Shown: positions 39,101-50,048, numbered from the stretch's first letter. The stretch is 64,000 nucleotides of DNA from Macrobrachium rosenbergii (GCF_040412425.1 NC_089753.1:40493413-40557412), one strand, 5' to 3'. Program-made: numbers and translations. The notes: generated by a model from the letters alone, not told the origin.

Positions 39101-40783
39101 GAAGGGACAGATAGAGTACCAGATCCTTCAGATCCAAACTCTGTTGGTTCAACCATGCTAGCTAAAGTAGAAACAGATCCTGAGCTTTCTTTAAAGAATG
39201 TTGCTGGACCTACACCTCTCTCTGAGGCAGTTCCATCTTTTAAATTTTTTGAAGAGAAGCTTGTGGGCAGATCAGTAATTGTAAAACGTGATTTTGAGTG
39301 TCCACCTCTAGAAGAGAATCTATGTGATCCACCAGCACTAGTAGATGTGGGGCTTGAACTTGTCTCGCCAAACCCATTTGTGCCAAAACTTACAGAATCC
39401 TCAGCACCAAATTTGATAGCTACTGAAGAACTGGAAACATTTGGTGTAGCACTTACTCCTTGAAAACTAAATTGAGCTGAAGTATTAGAGTGGTCACGGG
39501 ATTCTGATTCAGTAGTTGATTCAAAAGAATTGATATTCTCCAAGGAACCAGAACTTGAAGATAAAGTTGATGATGAAGTTGCAGAAGCTCCTTGACTCAA
39601 TGCAACACCAGCTTGACTCTCGTTCAGAGTAATCTGTTTGAAAAGAATTATTATCAATATTACAATATGTCTCTACTTTACTTGGTGAGGCTTTGTCATC
39701 AGGTCAGTTAGGAAAAGATTCAAGAGCACAAGTGGGAAATAATTCTCTAATATGTTAATATTGTCCCTAGAGTTATTCTATAAAGTACAGTATAAGATTA
39801 GCTGTTGCAGTGAGGAAATGGTGTATTTCTAGAGATACATCAGGAGCATAAAATCTCTTAACCTTAACACCTTTGTTTTGATCATCAAAGTGCACAGAGG
39901 TTCTGACAACACCTCAGGTGCTAAGAGATTGTAGGTTTCCTACAGTAATCCATTTTTCCACAAATTTTACTCAATTTTGAAAATTTATTGTTGCATTTCC
40001 CTTGACTTCATTGGCAAATATGGATGGCATAAGAAACTGGTGGAACTGCTCTAAGCTATTATTATATATATTGTTAGCAAAAGATTCACACTATTTTGGG
40101 AAAAGATTAGCAATGAGTAACATTAATCTCTATAGAAGATACCATATATACATTACTAGTGTAACCAGCAATTAAATGAGAGTTGTGCTTTAATGCTGAA
40201 ATGCCATACTCACAGGCTGACGTCCTCCACTGATGCTGAGGTCATCTTGTCCTTTGGTAAGGCTGACATCAGCATGTCCTCTTCTGAGGCTGACACCTGC
40301 ATGCCCTCTTCTGAGGCTGACGCCTGCATGGCCTCTTCTGAGGCTGACATCAGCATGCCCTCCACGGATACTGAGATCATCTTGTCCTCTCCTAAGGCTG
40401 ACATCAGCACGTCCTCCTCTGGGTCTAATTTCAGCTTGTCCTCCTCTGGGTCTAGTTTTAGCTTGCCCTCCTCTGGGTCTAATTTCAGCTTGTCCTCCTC
40501 TGGGTCTAATTTCAGCTTGTCCTCCTCTGGGTCTAATTTCAGCTTGTCCTCCTCTGGGTCTAATTTCAGCCTGCCCTCCTCTGAGGCTGACATCAGCATG
40601 ACCTCTTCTAAGGTTGACACCAGCTAGTCGTCTAGGTAAGGGGATACCAGGAGTCTTCGTGTTCCCACCTCGAAATCTTGACACTCTGTCGCCACTGGGT
40701 GGAACATCAACTTCATCCGCCTTGTCACGGCGCACTCTCGGACCACTGCTGGCGATTCCAAACACCAGCGCTGCCAGCGCCAC
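33190..40783 (-). CDS. Giant Ser/Thr-rich secreted-type repeat protein (two visible exons; first exon not found)
   Basis: Two open exons on the minus strand, 40783-40214 and 39633-33190, join in phase 0. The donor is gtgagt at 40213-40208. The acceptor is ttttcaaacag, ending at 39634. The stop is TGA at 33192-33190. The joined frame gives 190 + 2,147 residues. It opens VALAALVFGIASSGP, a hydrophobic signal-peptide core, but an in-frame TAG sits directly before the GTG. An upstream exon must therefore supply the ATG. An intron inside the signal peptide is common in arthropod cuticular-protein genes (established); applying that here is inference. RVRR then precedes DKADEV, a furin-like site. 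Exon A carries fourteen 9-residue repeats. Exon B is Ser/Thr/Gly/Ala-rich, with 15-residue tandem repeats, larger internal duplications and a more varied, hydrophobic last ~110 residues. I see no Cys, Trp or Tyr. AATAAA signals (minus strand) occur at 32846-32841 and 32821-32816. I recognise no domain; a matrix, silk-, mucin- or cuticle-like role is a guess. The open frame of this length makes a real gene very likely. Confidence 0.85.
38187..38490 (-). repeat. In-frame 45-bp tandem repeat in the Ser-rich exon
   Basis: Six to seven consecutive 15-residue units of consensus SRGRISNRDSQAVTN lie inside the large exon, with alternating D/G at the tenth position and T/I at the fifth. The units stay in frame and differ by few bases, which points to recent unequal exchange or slippage within a coding exon. 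Confidence 0.9.
39634..40213 (-). other. Intron of the Ser-rich gene
   Basis: 580-bp GT-AG intron between the two exons, phase 0 on both sides. It is A/T-rich and I see no repeat or gene in it. Confidence 0.75.
40214..40783 (-). other. Exon A: signal-peptide remainder, RVRR site and 14 nonapeptide repeats
   Basis: 190 codons. After the signal core and RVRR comes a linker (about residues 19-54), then fourteen 9-residue units. Units of type RGGQAEIRP dominate the first half; RRGHADVSL, RRGHAGVSL and RGQDDLSI variants dominate the second. At DNA level this is a 27-bp tandem repeat. The segment is strongly basic, unlike the Ser-rich second exon. The acceptor at the high-coordinate edge (…acgtag before GTG) has a poor pyrimidine tract, so the exact 5' edge is less certain than the 3' donor, which is a good gtgagt. 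Confidence 0.75.
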
Positions 40784-41616
40784 CTACGTAACGATATAAG
40801 GTCTCTGCTGCTTAATTGTGATTAATTTGGTTACATGTACTGTATTCTAACAGAATCTTCTGCTTGGGGCACCGAATAATGCCAGTGCTATAATTCAGTA
40901 TGATTCTGTTTGAGAAAGAGATTCGGCTTTGAATCGGGTTTAAAATGCCGGCGGCAAAACGATTTCTATGGAAGAAGAAAGAAAGCTGTCGGTAAGTAAA
41001 GAAAAAAAGTGGGAGTTGCCACACTCCCAGTTGAAAGTGGAGGATTGAATACTGCTTTTAGGAGAGAAAGTGCATTATTGGGAATGGGCAGGATTTGTTT
41101 TAGAGTTAGAATGATAGGATAATTATGTGATAGGAAAAAGTGACAGGGTTCACATCAAAGTACTTAGGATTTTTCATATTTTCATATTACTCTGTAAGTT
41201 AACCATAGTGAGAGACAGGTGATGTTACGTTATCACAAAAACTGACAATTTTCCTATAGCCTTGCAGTATTGACATTGAAAAACATCTAGTTAAGTTTGT
41301 GAGGGATAGAGAGAGAGAGAGGATATTATGTAATCGAAGTGTTAATGCTAATATACAGTAATTCAACCATATCAGAGACAGGATAGATACGTAATCCAAA
41401 ACTGACAAACTTCCCATTTTCTCGGATTTGTAATATACTGTATACTGTCACAGAGCAATTTTAGTAAAGGAGAACACGATTTATAAAATCGCAAAAAATT
41501 ATGTCGCCTATTAGCTCGTTTTAGAAACATTAAAATGCCTTAATATCATCACATCGTTGAGTTTAATATCTTGGCTGTCGTTAGACTGACTAAAAGATTT
41601 GTATCTGTAATAATTA
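40784..41616. other. Upstream of the Ser-rich exon A; no first exon identified
   Basis: No minus-strand ATG followed by a good donor could be assigned. A GT-rich donor-like gtcggtaagt at 40988-40997 is on the plus strand only. Confidence 0.4.
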
Positions 41617-42010
41617 ACAAGTAAAAAATGCGCCGGTTTCCACGGCGCAATCAAGTTTTCTGTACAGCGTATAATGCTGTATGAAAATCTCGATGTACTG
41701 CAGTATGAAACTCTCAGCCACGACCGAGCAGCGCTCACTGCTCAATTGCTACCCAGATGCGGTCTAGTGAAGATGCGTCGGTGGCTGGCACCTCTAGCGG
41801 TGCCATGGCTAACTTAAACCTTAAATAAAATAAAAACTACTGAGGCTAGAGGGCTGCAATTTGGTATGTTTCATAATTGGAGGGTGGATGATCAACATAC
41901 CAATTTGCAGCCCTCTAACCTCAGTAGTTTTTAAGATCTGAGGGCGGACAGAAAAAGTGCTGACGGACAGACAAATAGCCATCGCACTAGCTTTTACAGA
42001 AAACTAAAAA
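41617..42010 (-). repeat. Repeat family A, copy 2
   Basis: Same order as the copy at 10.7 kb: acaagtaaaaaatgcgccgg hairpin, tttctgtacag, then the central inverted pair (about 41838-41935), then ctgagggcggacagaaaaag and tttacagaaaact. Near full length. Confidence 0.9.
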
Positions 42011-43789
42011 CTTTATAATCCTGTACGTGTGGGTAAGGGACGGGATGGGGCTGGTCGAGGAACAAGTTTGGCGTGAGGGTCCAAGTCGTAAAAACATAAA
42101 AATAAAAAAAGAACTCTTTACAGCTGTAAGGGGACCCTTTGACACGGGAATGAGTTCTGAAGTACACAGAATGATAACATACTTAAAATGTAACACGATC
42201 CGACCATGAATATATTAGTTGTTAATTATACATTTCAGTATTCATTTTTTGGACAAACCGCCCCAGGGAATTAGACCTTAGTCTGTATAACGCTAAAACC
42301 CACGTAGCTACAAGGCTGGAATAAATTACAAATGGCGTAATTAAAAAATTTAGAATGTTACGAAAAAGGTGGCTGTTGAGAGAAAGTTAATTATGAAGGG
42401 AGTAGACCCTCTTTTGAACTAGTCTGCTGAAAGGAATAAATGTATCGACCGAATTCATTTTGTGACGAGTCGTTTCAAGCCTTCTGATGATTATATTTTT
42501 TTTTCAAAACTGAGATTTAGTAAAAGTTGGTCAATATTTATATTTGGTTAAAAGGAGCCTAAGTCAAACTCTTAAGAGTTTTTTTTTAACCAAATATGAC
42601 TATTTGCCAAGTTTTATTGAACATCAACCCTGAAGAATTAGAATTAATTATTAGAGTCAGAATTAGAAATAATTAGAATGTTTGAAAGTACTCGCTATTT
42701 GACTGTTTACTTGTTGTTTGTGCTTTATGCATGAGCATGGAGTCCTTTGTATACACAAACACTCACATGTATATCGCTAAACAATTTTTTTTCTATATAT
42801 ACTCATGTACGTACACACATGCAAAAGCCCGTACGTACACACATTTTTATAAGCTTACGTACTTATTTTCCTGATGTTTGTATGAGCATGTAATCCGTAA
42901 ATGCGCAAACCTAATTCCCCGTAGGGGGTTAGTGCCGTCAGTGCACCTCACGTGGTGCACTGTAGCCATTATTTAAGGTTCTTTGCAGCGTCCCTTCGGC
43001 CCCTAGCTGCAATCTTTCATTCCTTTTACTGTACCTCCTTTCATATTCTCTTCCATCTGACTTTCCACCCTCTCTAACAATTGTTTCATAATGTAGCCGG
43101 GAGATATTCCCCCTGTTACACCTTTCAGACCTTTTTTACTGTCAGTTTCCGTTTCAGCGCTGAATGACCTCATAGGTCCCAGCGCTTGGCCTTTGGCCAA
43201 ACATATTCCGGTTCCAGAAAGGCGCGAACCCACAAGCACTCACATTCGTCTGAGGACAAGTTAAGAAACGACAACTCATGAACCGTAACAACAAGATGAC
43301 CCAATACCGAAAGGTCAATCGGTTGCCTCACACGAGATGACCCATCATCATCCAAATAAAAAAGAAAAAAATAGAAAAGAAAAGGAGACGAGCAACTGTT
43401 ATTTAGATCGGTAGACTTTTTTTTTTTTTTCTTTTAAATGAGAGATGACCGAACCACAAGCAGAACCGATAAATAGAGCGAGCCTTTAGGTAGCCGGATT
43501 TGGTCAAGCAAGAAGGTCAGTCAGCTCATGACATTTCGAGTCTACCCGATGACTCAGGAAGACGGAGGGCCTAGTTTCTCTCGGTTGTTTTTTAATGGGC
43601 CTCGCAAAATTACTTTCATCTAATGATATAACTGGTTATTTAGACGCCTGTTCGAACTGGGCTGCGCCTCGTGTGTTTTTGCCCTTTATGTTTTTGTCAG
43701 AGAGGTAAATATTATACATTTCCGATTTGCGAAATCCCTAATCCAGGCATAGCAATAGTCCCGTGACTAAGCAAAGCTATTATTATTAT
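42011..43789. other. No gene seen outside repeat family B copy 5
   Basis: Includes a small inverted pair at about 42538-42595 (atttggttaaaaggag … tttttttaaccaaat). Confidence 0.45.
42918..43203 (+). repeat. Repeat family B, copy 5
   Basis: Starts ccccgtagggggttagtgcc and ends cccagcgcttggcctttggc. Full length apart from the last few bases. Confidence 0.88.
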
Positions 43790-44042
43790 TATTATTTCGG
43801 AAGAAGGCCCTCTCTGAAGCAAACTTCCTTGAACGGTGTGGCTATCTGGATGCCGTGTAGTTTGTGCTGTAGTTTCTCAATCTCTCGGATGAGTGTCTTT
43901 TCAGCAGCAGGTAAATTTTACAGAAGCTGCTCAAAGGTCATTTAATCCTTGACGTTTCGGTTAGAACTTTCTACCATACCCGAAAGGCGAATGAAGCCAG
44001 GGGTACGTCTATGCCATATTTATACCCGCAAGCGGGCATATA

Positions 44043-44108
<66 letters not shown>

Positions 44109-44225
44109 GAACTTTGGACAGCTTCTGTATGATATACCTGCCGGTACAAAGAAACTCAATCGAGAGGTTGAGAAACTACAATACAAACTAAACGGCATCC
44201 CGATGGCCACACTGTTCAATGAAGT

Positions 44226-44226
<1 letters not shown>
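43790..44226. repeat. Inverted pair of coding-like segments, split by (TA)n
   Basis: Segment 43935-43790 (minus) and segment 44107-44226 (plus) are about 80% identical reverse complements. Both encode a similar peptide: QLL x x (I/L)PA x x K x L x RE(V/I)EKLQ(Y/H)KL(N/H)GI. The plus copy is open from ATG 44107 for 40 codons; the minus copy has one internal TAA. A (TA)n array (44045-44104) separates them and (TTA)n arrays bound them. Confidence 0.8.
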
Positions 44227-44290
<64 letters not shown>

Positions 44291-44295
44291 AAATT

Positions 44296-44715
44296 GGGAA
44301 AAGACCTTCTTTAATACAGGTTTTGTTAAACAAAATGGCAGTTTCAACAGCATTTATTTTATATAGTAAACGCTCAGTTCGTCTTATCGGTTGTTTTTCT
44401 TGCGTTGGAATGATTGCAAGCAATTGACCGATATTCATATCCGGTGGTTTAGTGATGTGTAGGAGGGAGTTCTCGTGGAATGTCGACTAGTTTCGCCCTC
44501 CTCGTTAGGGCACCATTCAGGACAGGATCGCAGGATGCAATGGCTGTAATGCGTGGATGTTTCATCTTTTATCCGGGTCTGTTGGTTTGTGGATATGAAT
44601 ATCGGTCAATTGCTTGCAACCATTCCAACGCAAGAAAAACAACTGATAAGACGAATTGAGCGTTTACTATATAAAATAAATGCTGTTGAAACTGCCATTT
44701 TGTTTAACAAAATCT

Positions 44716-44722
<7 letters not shown>
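44296..44722. repeat. Second inverted pair of the same coding-like segment
   Basis: Segment 44443-44296 (minus) and 44594-44722 (plus) are near-identical reverse complements. They read (I/N)GQLLA(I/T)IPTQEKQ x IRR x ERLLYKINAVE then AILFNK. The peptide aligns with the pair at 43.8-44.2 kb although the DNA is diverged. The minus copy extends to CIKEGLFP; the plus copy stops at (TTA)n. Confidence 0.8.
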
Positions 44723-44769
<47 letters not shown>

Positions 44770-44772
<3 letters not shown>

Positions 44773-44896
44773 CACATGGGGAATTGTTCAAGCTCACAGG
44801 GGTTACTGATTTGAAATTCAAGATGTAACGAAAGGTAATGGGAAGTACTTGAGGTGTAAATAAATTGATAAAAATGCATCTGTAACTAAACAAAGC

Positions 44897-44963
<67 letters not shown>

Positions 44964-45110
44964 AAAATGAACCTTATTCATATGGATAATTGTTGAAGCT
45001 CACAGGGGCTACTGATTTTAAATTCAAGCTGCCAAAGAGTATGGTGTTCATTTGGAAGAAGTAACAGAAGGTAATGGGAAGTAAAGAAAGATTAAATAAA
45101 CAGATAAAAA
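44770..45110 (+). repeat. Direct duplication of a second coding-like tail
   Basis: Segments of about 100 bp at 44770-44870 and 44970-45110 share aagctcacaggggytactga and gaaggtaatgggaagta. The second reads KLTGATDFKFKLPKSM then VFIWKK and a stop; the first reads KLTGVTDLKFKM and a stop. A (TTA)n array lies between them (44897-44960). Confidence 0.7.
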
Positions 45111-45605
45111 TATAAGGAAATAAATAGAGAAAAACTTAAGTAAGTTATTAAAATGCAAGGATTGTTTTAGAACAGTAATGCTTGCATCTTCGCTTGAACT
45201 TCTGAAGTTGCAATTCGCTCAACATCCTCAGGGCAAACGTATGTTGCGTAAGTGTTTACATAATTTTCACTTGCATGTAAGCAAGACCGCTGATGCAGAC
45301 GCGTAGTCGTGAATCTGTTGCATTTCCACTTAACGTTCTATTTACGGGGGAAAAAAGCGTTGCAAATAATTGGCTTTGAGTCCATAAAAGTTTGCTTTTA
45401 AAAAAGATTAACCTGAATCGAGAGCAGGGATTTGTTTGCTTCAAGTGGAGGAAACTATGCAAATGTTTGTATAACGTTAATTGCCAGATTTACAACTGGT
45501 TCATATATCGTGACTATTTCGTTTGATTCCGCGTTAAACAGGAAGTAACATGACTTAGTTCTTACTAAGTCATGTTAAAAATAGGCTGAGGAAATCTGTC
45601 ACTGT

Positions 45606-45610
<5 letters not shown>

Positions 45611-45689
<79 letters not shown>
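45611..45689. repeat. (CT)n microsatellite
   Basis: About 79 bp of pure CT, 25 bp before the 43-bp satellite. Confidence 0.98.
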
Positions 45690-45692
<3 letters not shown>

Positions 45693-45714
45693 GCACCTAA
45701 TTCGACAGCAGCAC

Positions 45715-46905
45715 AGTGGGGTTTTTAAAGGAAAGTGTCCTGGAGTCAGCAGGTCAGTGGGCTTTTGAAGGAAAGTGCCCAAGAGTCAGCAGAAGCTCAA
45801 TGGGCTTTTGAAGGAAAGTGCCCAAGAATCAGCAAAAGCTCAATGGGCTTTTGAAGGAAAGTGCCCAGGAGTTAGCGGAGGCTCTATGGGCTTTTGAAGG
45901 AAAATGCCCAGGAGTGAGCAGAAGCTCAATGGGCTTTTGAAGGAAAGTGCCCAGGAGTTAGCAGAAGCTCAGTGGGCTTTTGAAGGAAAATGCCCAGGAG
46001 TGAGCAGAAGCTCAATGGGCTTTTGAAGGAAAGTGCCCAAGAGTCAGCAAAAGCTCAATGGGCTTTTGAAGGAAAGTGCCCAAGAGTCAGCAGAGGCTCA
46101 GTGGGCTTTTGAAGGAAAGGGTCCAAGAGTCAGTAGAAGATCAATGGGCTTTTGAATGAAAGTGCCCAGAGTGAGTAGAAGCTCAGCAGACTTTTGAAGG
46201 AATGTGCCCAGGAGTGAACAGAACCTTAGTGGGCTATTGAAGGAAAGTGCCCAAGAGTCAGTAGAAGCTCCATGGGCTTTTGAAGGAAAGTGCCCAGGAG
46301 TGAGCAGAAGCTCGATGGGCTTTTGAAGGAAAATGCCCAGGAGTGAGCAAAAGCTCAGTGGACTTTTGAAGGAAAGTTCCCAGGAGTAAGCAGAAGCTCA
46401 GTGGGCTTTTGAAGGAAAGTACCCAGGAGTGAGCAAAAGCTCAGTGGGCTTTTGAAGGAAAGTTCCCAGGAGTAAGCCGAAGCTCAGTGGGGTTTTGAAG
46501 GAAAATGCCCAGGAGTGAGCAAAAGCTCAGTGGGCTTTTGAAGGAAAGTTCCCAGGAGTAAGCAGAAGCTCAGTGGGCTTTTGAAGGAAAGTACCCAGGA
46601 GTGAGCAAAAGCTCAGTGGGCTTTTGAAGGAAAGTACCCAGGAGTGAGCAAAAGCTCAGGGGACTTTTGAAGGAAAGTTCCCAGGAGTAAGCAGAAGCTC
46701 AATGGGCTTTTGAAGGAAAGTACCCAGGAGTCAACAGAAGCTCAATTGGCTGTTGAAGGAAAGTTCCCAGGAGTAAGCCGAAGCTCAGTGGGTTTTTGAA
46801 GGAAAATGCCCAGGAGTCAGCAGAAGCTCTGTGGGCCATTGAAGGAAAGTGCCCAGAGTTAGCAGAAGCTCAATGGGCTTTTGAAGGAAAGTGCCCAGGA
46901 GTCGA
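45715..46905. repeat. 43-bp satellite array
   Basis: About 27 units of 43 bp: gggcttttgaaggaaagtgc then ccaggagtgagcagaagctca. The unit has GGGC…GCCC ends that can pair. Variants are interspersed (gtgccc, ttccca, taccca). The right edge (46890-46911) runs into a tRNA-like B box on minus (ggttcgactcc). Confidence 0.95.
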
Positions 46906-47125
46906 ACCTAGGTCTTCTCGCTTAATATGTTAGAGAGCTGTTGATAACTATCACGATTCATAGCTAGGATCCTGAAATGAGGGTGCTGACCGCAAGCCCC
47001 AGCACCCAAGAGATGGTTAAGATTGCTTCTGTGACTACTTTATTTAGCACTCCTTTTCGTTCACCCTTTCAGTGACTGAACATACCGAACATAGTTTCTC
47101 TTGTCGAAAAATCAGACGCACTGTG

Positions 47126-47129
<4 letters not shown>

Positions 47130-47209
<80 letters not shown>

Positions 47210-47351
47210 CTAAAAGGTCCTCATTTAAACTGGATGGAATCTAACGGAGTTTTTATTCAGAAAAAGTTACAAGCTTTCTTGGACAAACAGTCCACATTGT
47301 CAAGTATCTGTAATTCTACTAATGCACAGAACAATTGTGTATGTGATAAAG

Positions 47352-47440
<89 letters not shown>
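47130..47440. repeat. Unique segment sandwiched between two (TA)n arrays
   Basis: (TA)n at 47130-47207 and 47355-47440 enclose about 145 bp (ttactaaaaggtcctcattt …). This is open in one frame as [17 protein letters not shown]… without a stop. I do not recognise it. Confidence 0.7.
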
Positions 47441-47443
<3 letters not shown>

Positions 47444-47992
47444 AGAGAAGAGGTAGCAGTAAGGAGAAGGACCTTAATCCAGGAAGCGGGAGTGTGCGTG
47501 CTAGGTAAAGGTGAACGAAGAAAGTGTATAGGGGATTCGACACGTTGGGGATGAGACTTTGTGTGTGTATTTGGCGTAGTTAATGTTGTGGAAGTTATTT
47601 AAATTCTTTCTGTTTAAGCATTAAAGTTAAGGTGATAGTAGCATTTTCTTTTTAGAGCCAACCACTGTTAAGGGGAACCGGAATATGTTGAAAAATGTTC
47701 GTATGTGCTTTGCGCTCATATTCACATATGTATACGGGCACAGTATGTCGACAATTTGAGACGTAATATAAATTCTTGTATGTATAGATATTCACTGTGT
47801 ATGCAGACGTGTTGCTGCCTAAAACGGGAATAGAACTGTTTGTATGCAAATTATAAATGCACACATTTACACAAATTCTTTTGTGCTGTTCACTTCCTCC
47901 TTTGCTAGAAAAGAAAGAGCAGGAAAGGAGAACCAACATTTTTTTTTCTAATCTTTGGCAAGATTTCCCTCTTCACTTTTTCGGCTTCTTTT

Positions 47993-48380
47993 TAGTTTTC
48001 TGTAAAAGAAAACTACTGAGAAGGCTATTTGTCTGTCCGTCCACACTTTTTCTGTCCGCATTGGATCCTAAAAACTACCGAGGCTACAAGGCTGCAAATT
48101 GGTATGTTGGTCATCCACCCTCCAATCATCAAACATACAAAATTACGGCCCTCTAACCTCAGTAGTTTTTATTTCAATTAAGGTTCAAGTTAGCCATGAT
48201 CGTGCGTCTGGCACCGCTATGGGTGCCAACAACACAGGCCACCACCGGGCCGTGGCTGGAAGTTTCATGGACTGCGGCTGAGAGTTTCATGGCCCGTGGC
48301 TAAGAGTTTCATATAGCAATATACGCTTTACAGAAAACTATTGCGCCGAAGAAACTCCGGCGCATTTTTTACTCGTTTGA
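47993..48380 (+). repeat. Repeat family A, copy 3
   Basis: Opposite orientation: starts agttttctgtaaaagaaaac and ends gccgaagaaactccggcgca followed by a T run and actcgttt. Central inverted pair at about 48070-48170. Near full length. Confidence 0.9.
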
Positions 48381-48703
48381 TTTTTTACCAGACAAAAACA
48401 AAAGCAAAGCGGCCGAGTCTCCTGTCAGGCAAGTTCAGAAGAGAAATGAAGTTCCTTGACGGTTGAGGACATGAAAACTCCACAGTTTTGGAAGCAACGG
48501 AACAGGGAAAGAGAGAAAGAGAGATGACAGGACTGCAATGTAAATTAGGCATAAGGAGCTTCCTGAAGACTTCGTGACACTTTTTATGCAGCTGTTATTG
48601 CAACAGGGAAAAGTTGCGGAAAGGATTTAAATTTCACGATGCAGAAAGTGAAGAAATGTTTTCATTATAACTCGTGAGCGTCTTTTGTTCTCGCAGGGTG
48701 TTT

Positions 48704-48965
48704 TAGTTTTCTGTAAAAGAAAACTATTGTGACGGCTTTGTCTGTCCGTCCGCACTTGTACTGTCCGCCCTCAGATCTTAAAAACTACTGAGGCTAGAGG
48801 GCTGCAAATTGGTAGGTTGATCATCCACCCTCCAATCATCAAACATAACAAATTGCAGCCCTCTAGCCTCAGTAGTTTTTATTTTATTAAGGTTAAAGTT
48901 AGCAGAAATCATACTTATGGCACCGATATAGGCACCAACAACACAGGTCTCCACCGGACTGTAGT
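48704..48965 (+). repeat. Repeat family A, copy 4, 3' truncated
   Basis: Starts agttttctgtaaaagaaaac, contains the full central inverted pair, and stops at caccggactgtag, where a tRNA-headed SINE begins. The lost 3' part does not resume on the far side of the SINE. Confidence 0.85.
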
Positions 48966-49246
48966 TCCTCGTCGGACGCGTCGTTAGAGTTGTGGGCTAG
49001 CACTCGCTAGGCCCGAGTTCGAGTTTCCGGCCGGCTAATTAAGAATTAGAGGAATTTATTTCTGATGATAGAAATTCATTCGCTCTATAATGTGGTTTGG
49101 ATTCCACAATAAGCTGTAGGCCCCGTTGCTAAGTAACCAGTTGGTTCTTAGACACGTAAAACAAGTCTAATCCTTCGGGCCAGCCCTAGGAGAGCTGTTA
49201 ATCAGCTCAGTGGTCTGATTAAACTAAGTACCCAGGTTATATTACA
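48966..49246 (+). repeat. tRNA-headed SINE, family C, copy 1
   Basis: The head has a tRNA-like layout: cctcgtcggacgcgtcgtta, then a GCTAGCACTCG segment, and a B-box-like gagttcgagtttccgg. The body follows (aatttatttctgatgatag, ccacaataagctgtaggccc) and a tail ctgattaaactaagta. It abuts the truncated family A copy at 48965. SINE assignment rests on the head and the two further copies. Confidence 0.75.
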
Positions 49247-49757
49247 CTGTTTTTTCCTAATATTATTCCCTGTAATAAATTTAACCCTTATTAGTTAACA
49301 AAATCCTAACCAGCCCTCCACCTTTATTTTTTATATCCCCGGTTCATCCTTTCATTCTAATTTGTTCCTTTTCATCTCTCATGTGGATCCAGAAAAGTAG
49401 CTCATATGTTAATTGCTGATCTGTACATATCTATATTCTCACTACATGCCCAGACCACATCGGTATTATGTGTGGGTGACTGTGCTTGTGTAGTGTCGGA
49501 TGTTAGTAAATTGTTTTTAATGGCGCCATATACTAATGGATTGTTGGAGTGAACTGAATAGATGGTTGGATGTAAAAATGGGAAGGTTGATTTATCATTT
49601 ACATATGTGGTGTTAATCTATTTCTTTTGAGGCTAAGAATTCAGACATTTTCCTCAACCCCTTTATTTAGTTGATCGCTTTCACCGTCCTCATATAAACT
49701 TCCCTCATACATTTATAGGTTGGTCTGTCCTGTGTACATTCGTTGAAGTGATTATGT

Positions 49758-50048
49758 TGTAGGGTCACACGTGGACGCCACATACCATCGTCTCACCTAG
49801 CTCGCTAATCTCCTCACAACATCATCTCCGTGTGCAACACACGCGGACACAAGAAACACGTCACGCATTTTTTACATACGCATCTTCTTTCACATTATTG
49901 TCAGATCAAATTCATTATTGTCACCGTACGCATTGCAATGTTAGCATTTCAGCCATATGTACCGTAGCTTCAGTCATGCCTTGTATATCAGTTTATATGT
50001 ATATATTCAATTCGTCCGTCAACAAACACAAATTATTACGTGGTGACC
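49758..50048 (+). mobile_element. Possible solo or partial LTR with tRNA-Trp-type primer site
   Basis: The segment begins tgtagggtcacacgtgg and ends just before tggtgacctct at 50042. A TGGTGACC primer-binding site (tRNA-Trp) is characteristic of the CsRn1 group of Ty3/gypsy elements. No second LTR or pol is seen nearby. Motif-level evidence only. Confidence 0.3.

Larger units (their letters stand above)
43774..44960. repeat. (TTA)n and (TA)n arrays partitioning the coding-like cluster
   Basis: (TTA) at 43774-43796, (TA) at 44045-44104, (TTA) at 44227-44291, 44717-44769 and 44897-44960. Confidence 0.95.

Noticed and set aside
40988..40997. Splice donor for exon 1 of the Ser-rich gene
   Set aside because: The gtaagt lies on the plus strand, opposite to the gene.
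45715..46905. CRISPR or protein-coding repeat array
   Set aside because: 43-bp units are contiguous without spacers, and 43 is not a multiple of three, so no stable reading frame.
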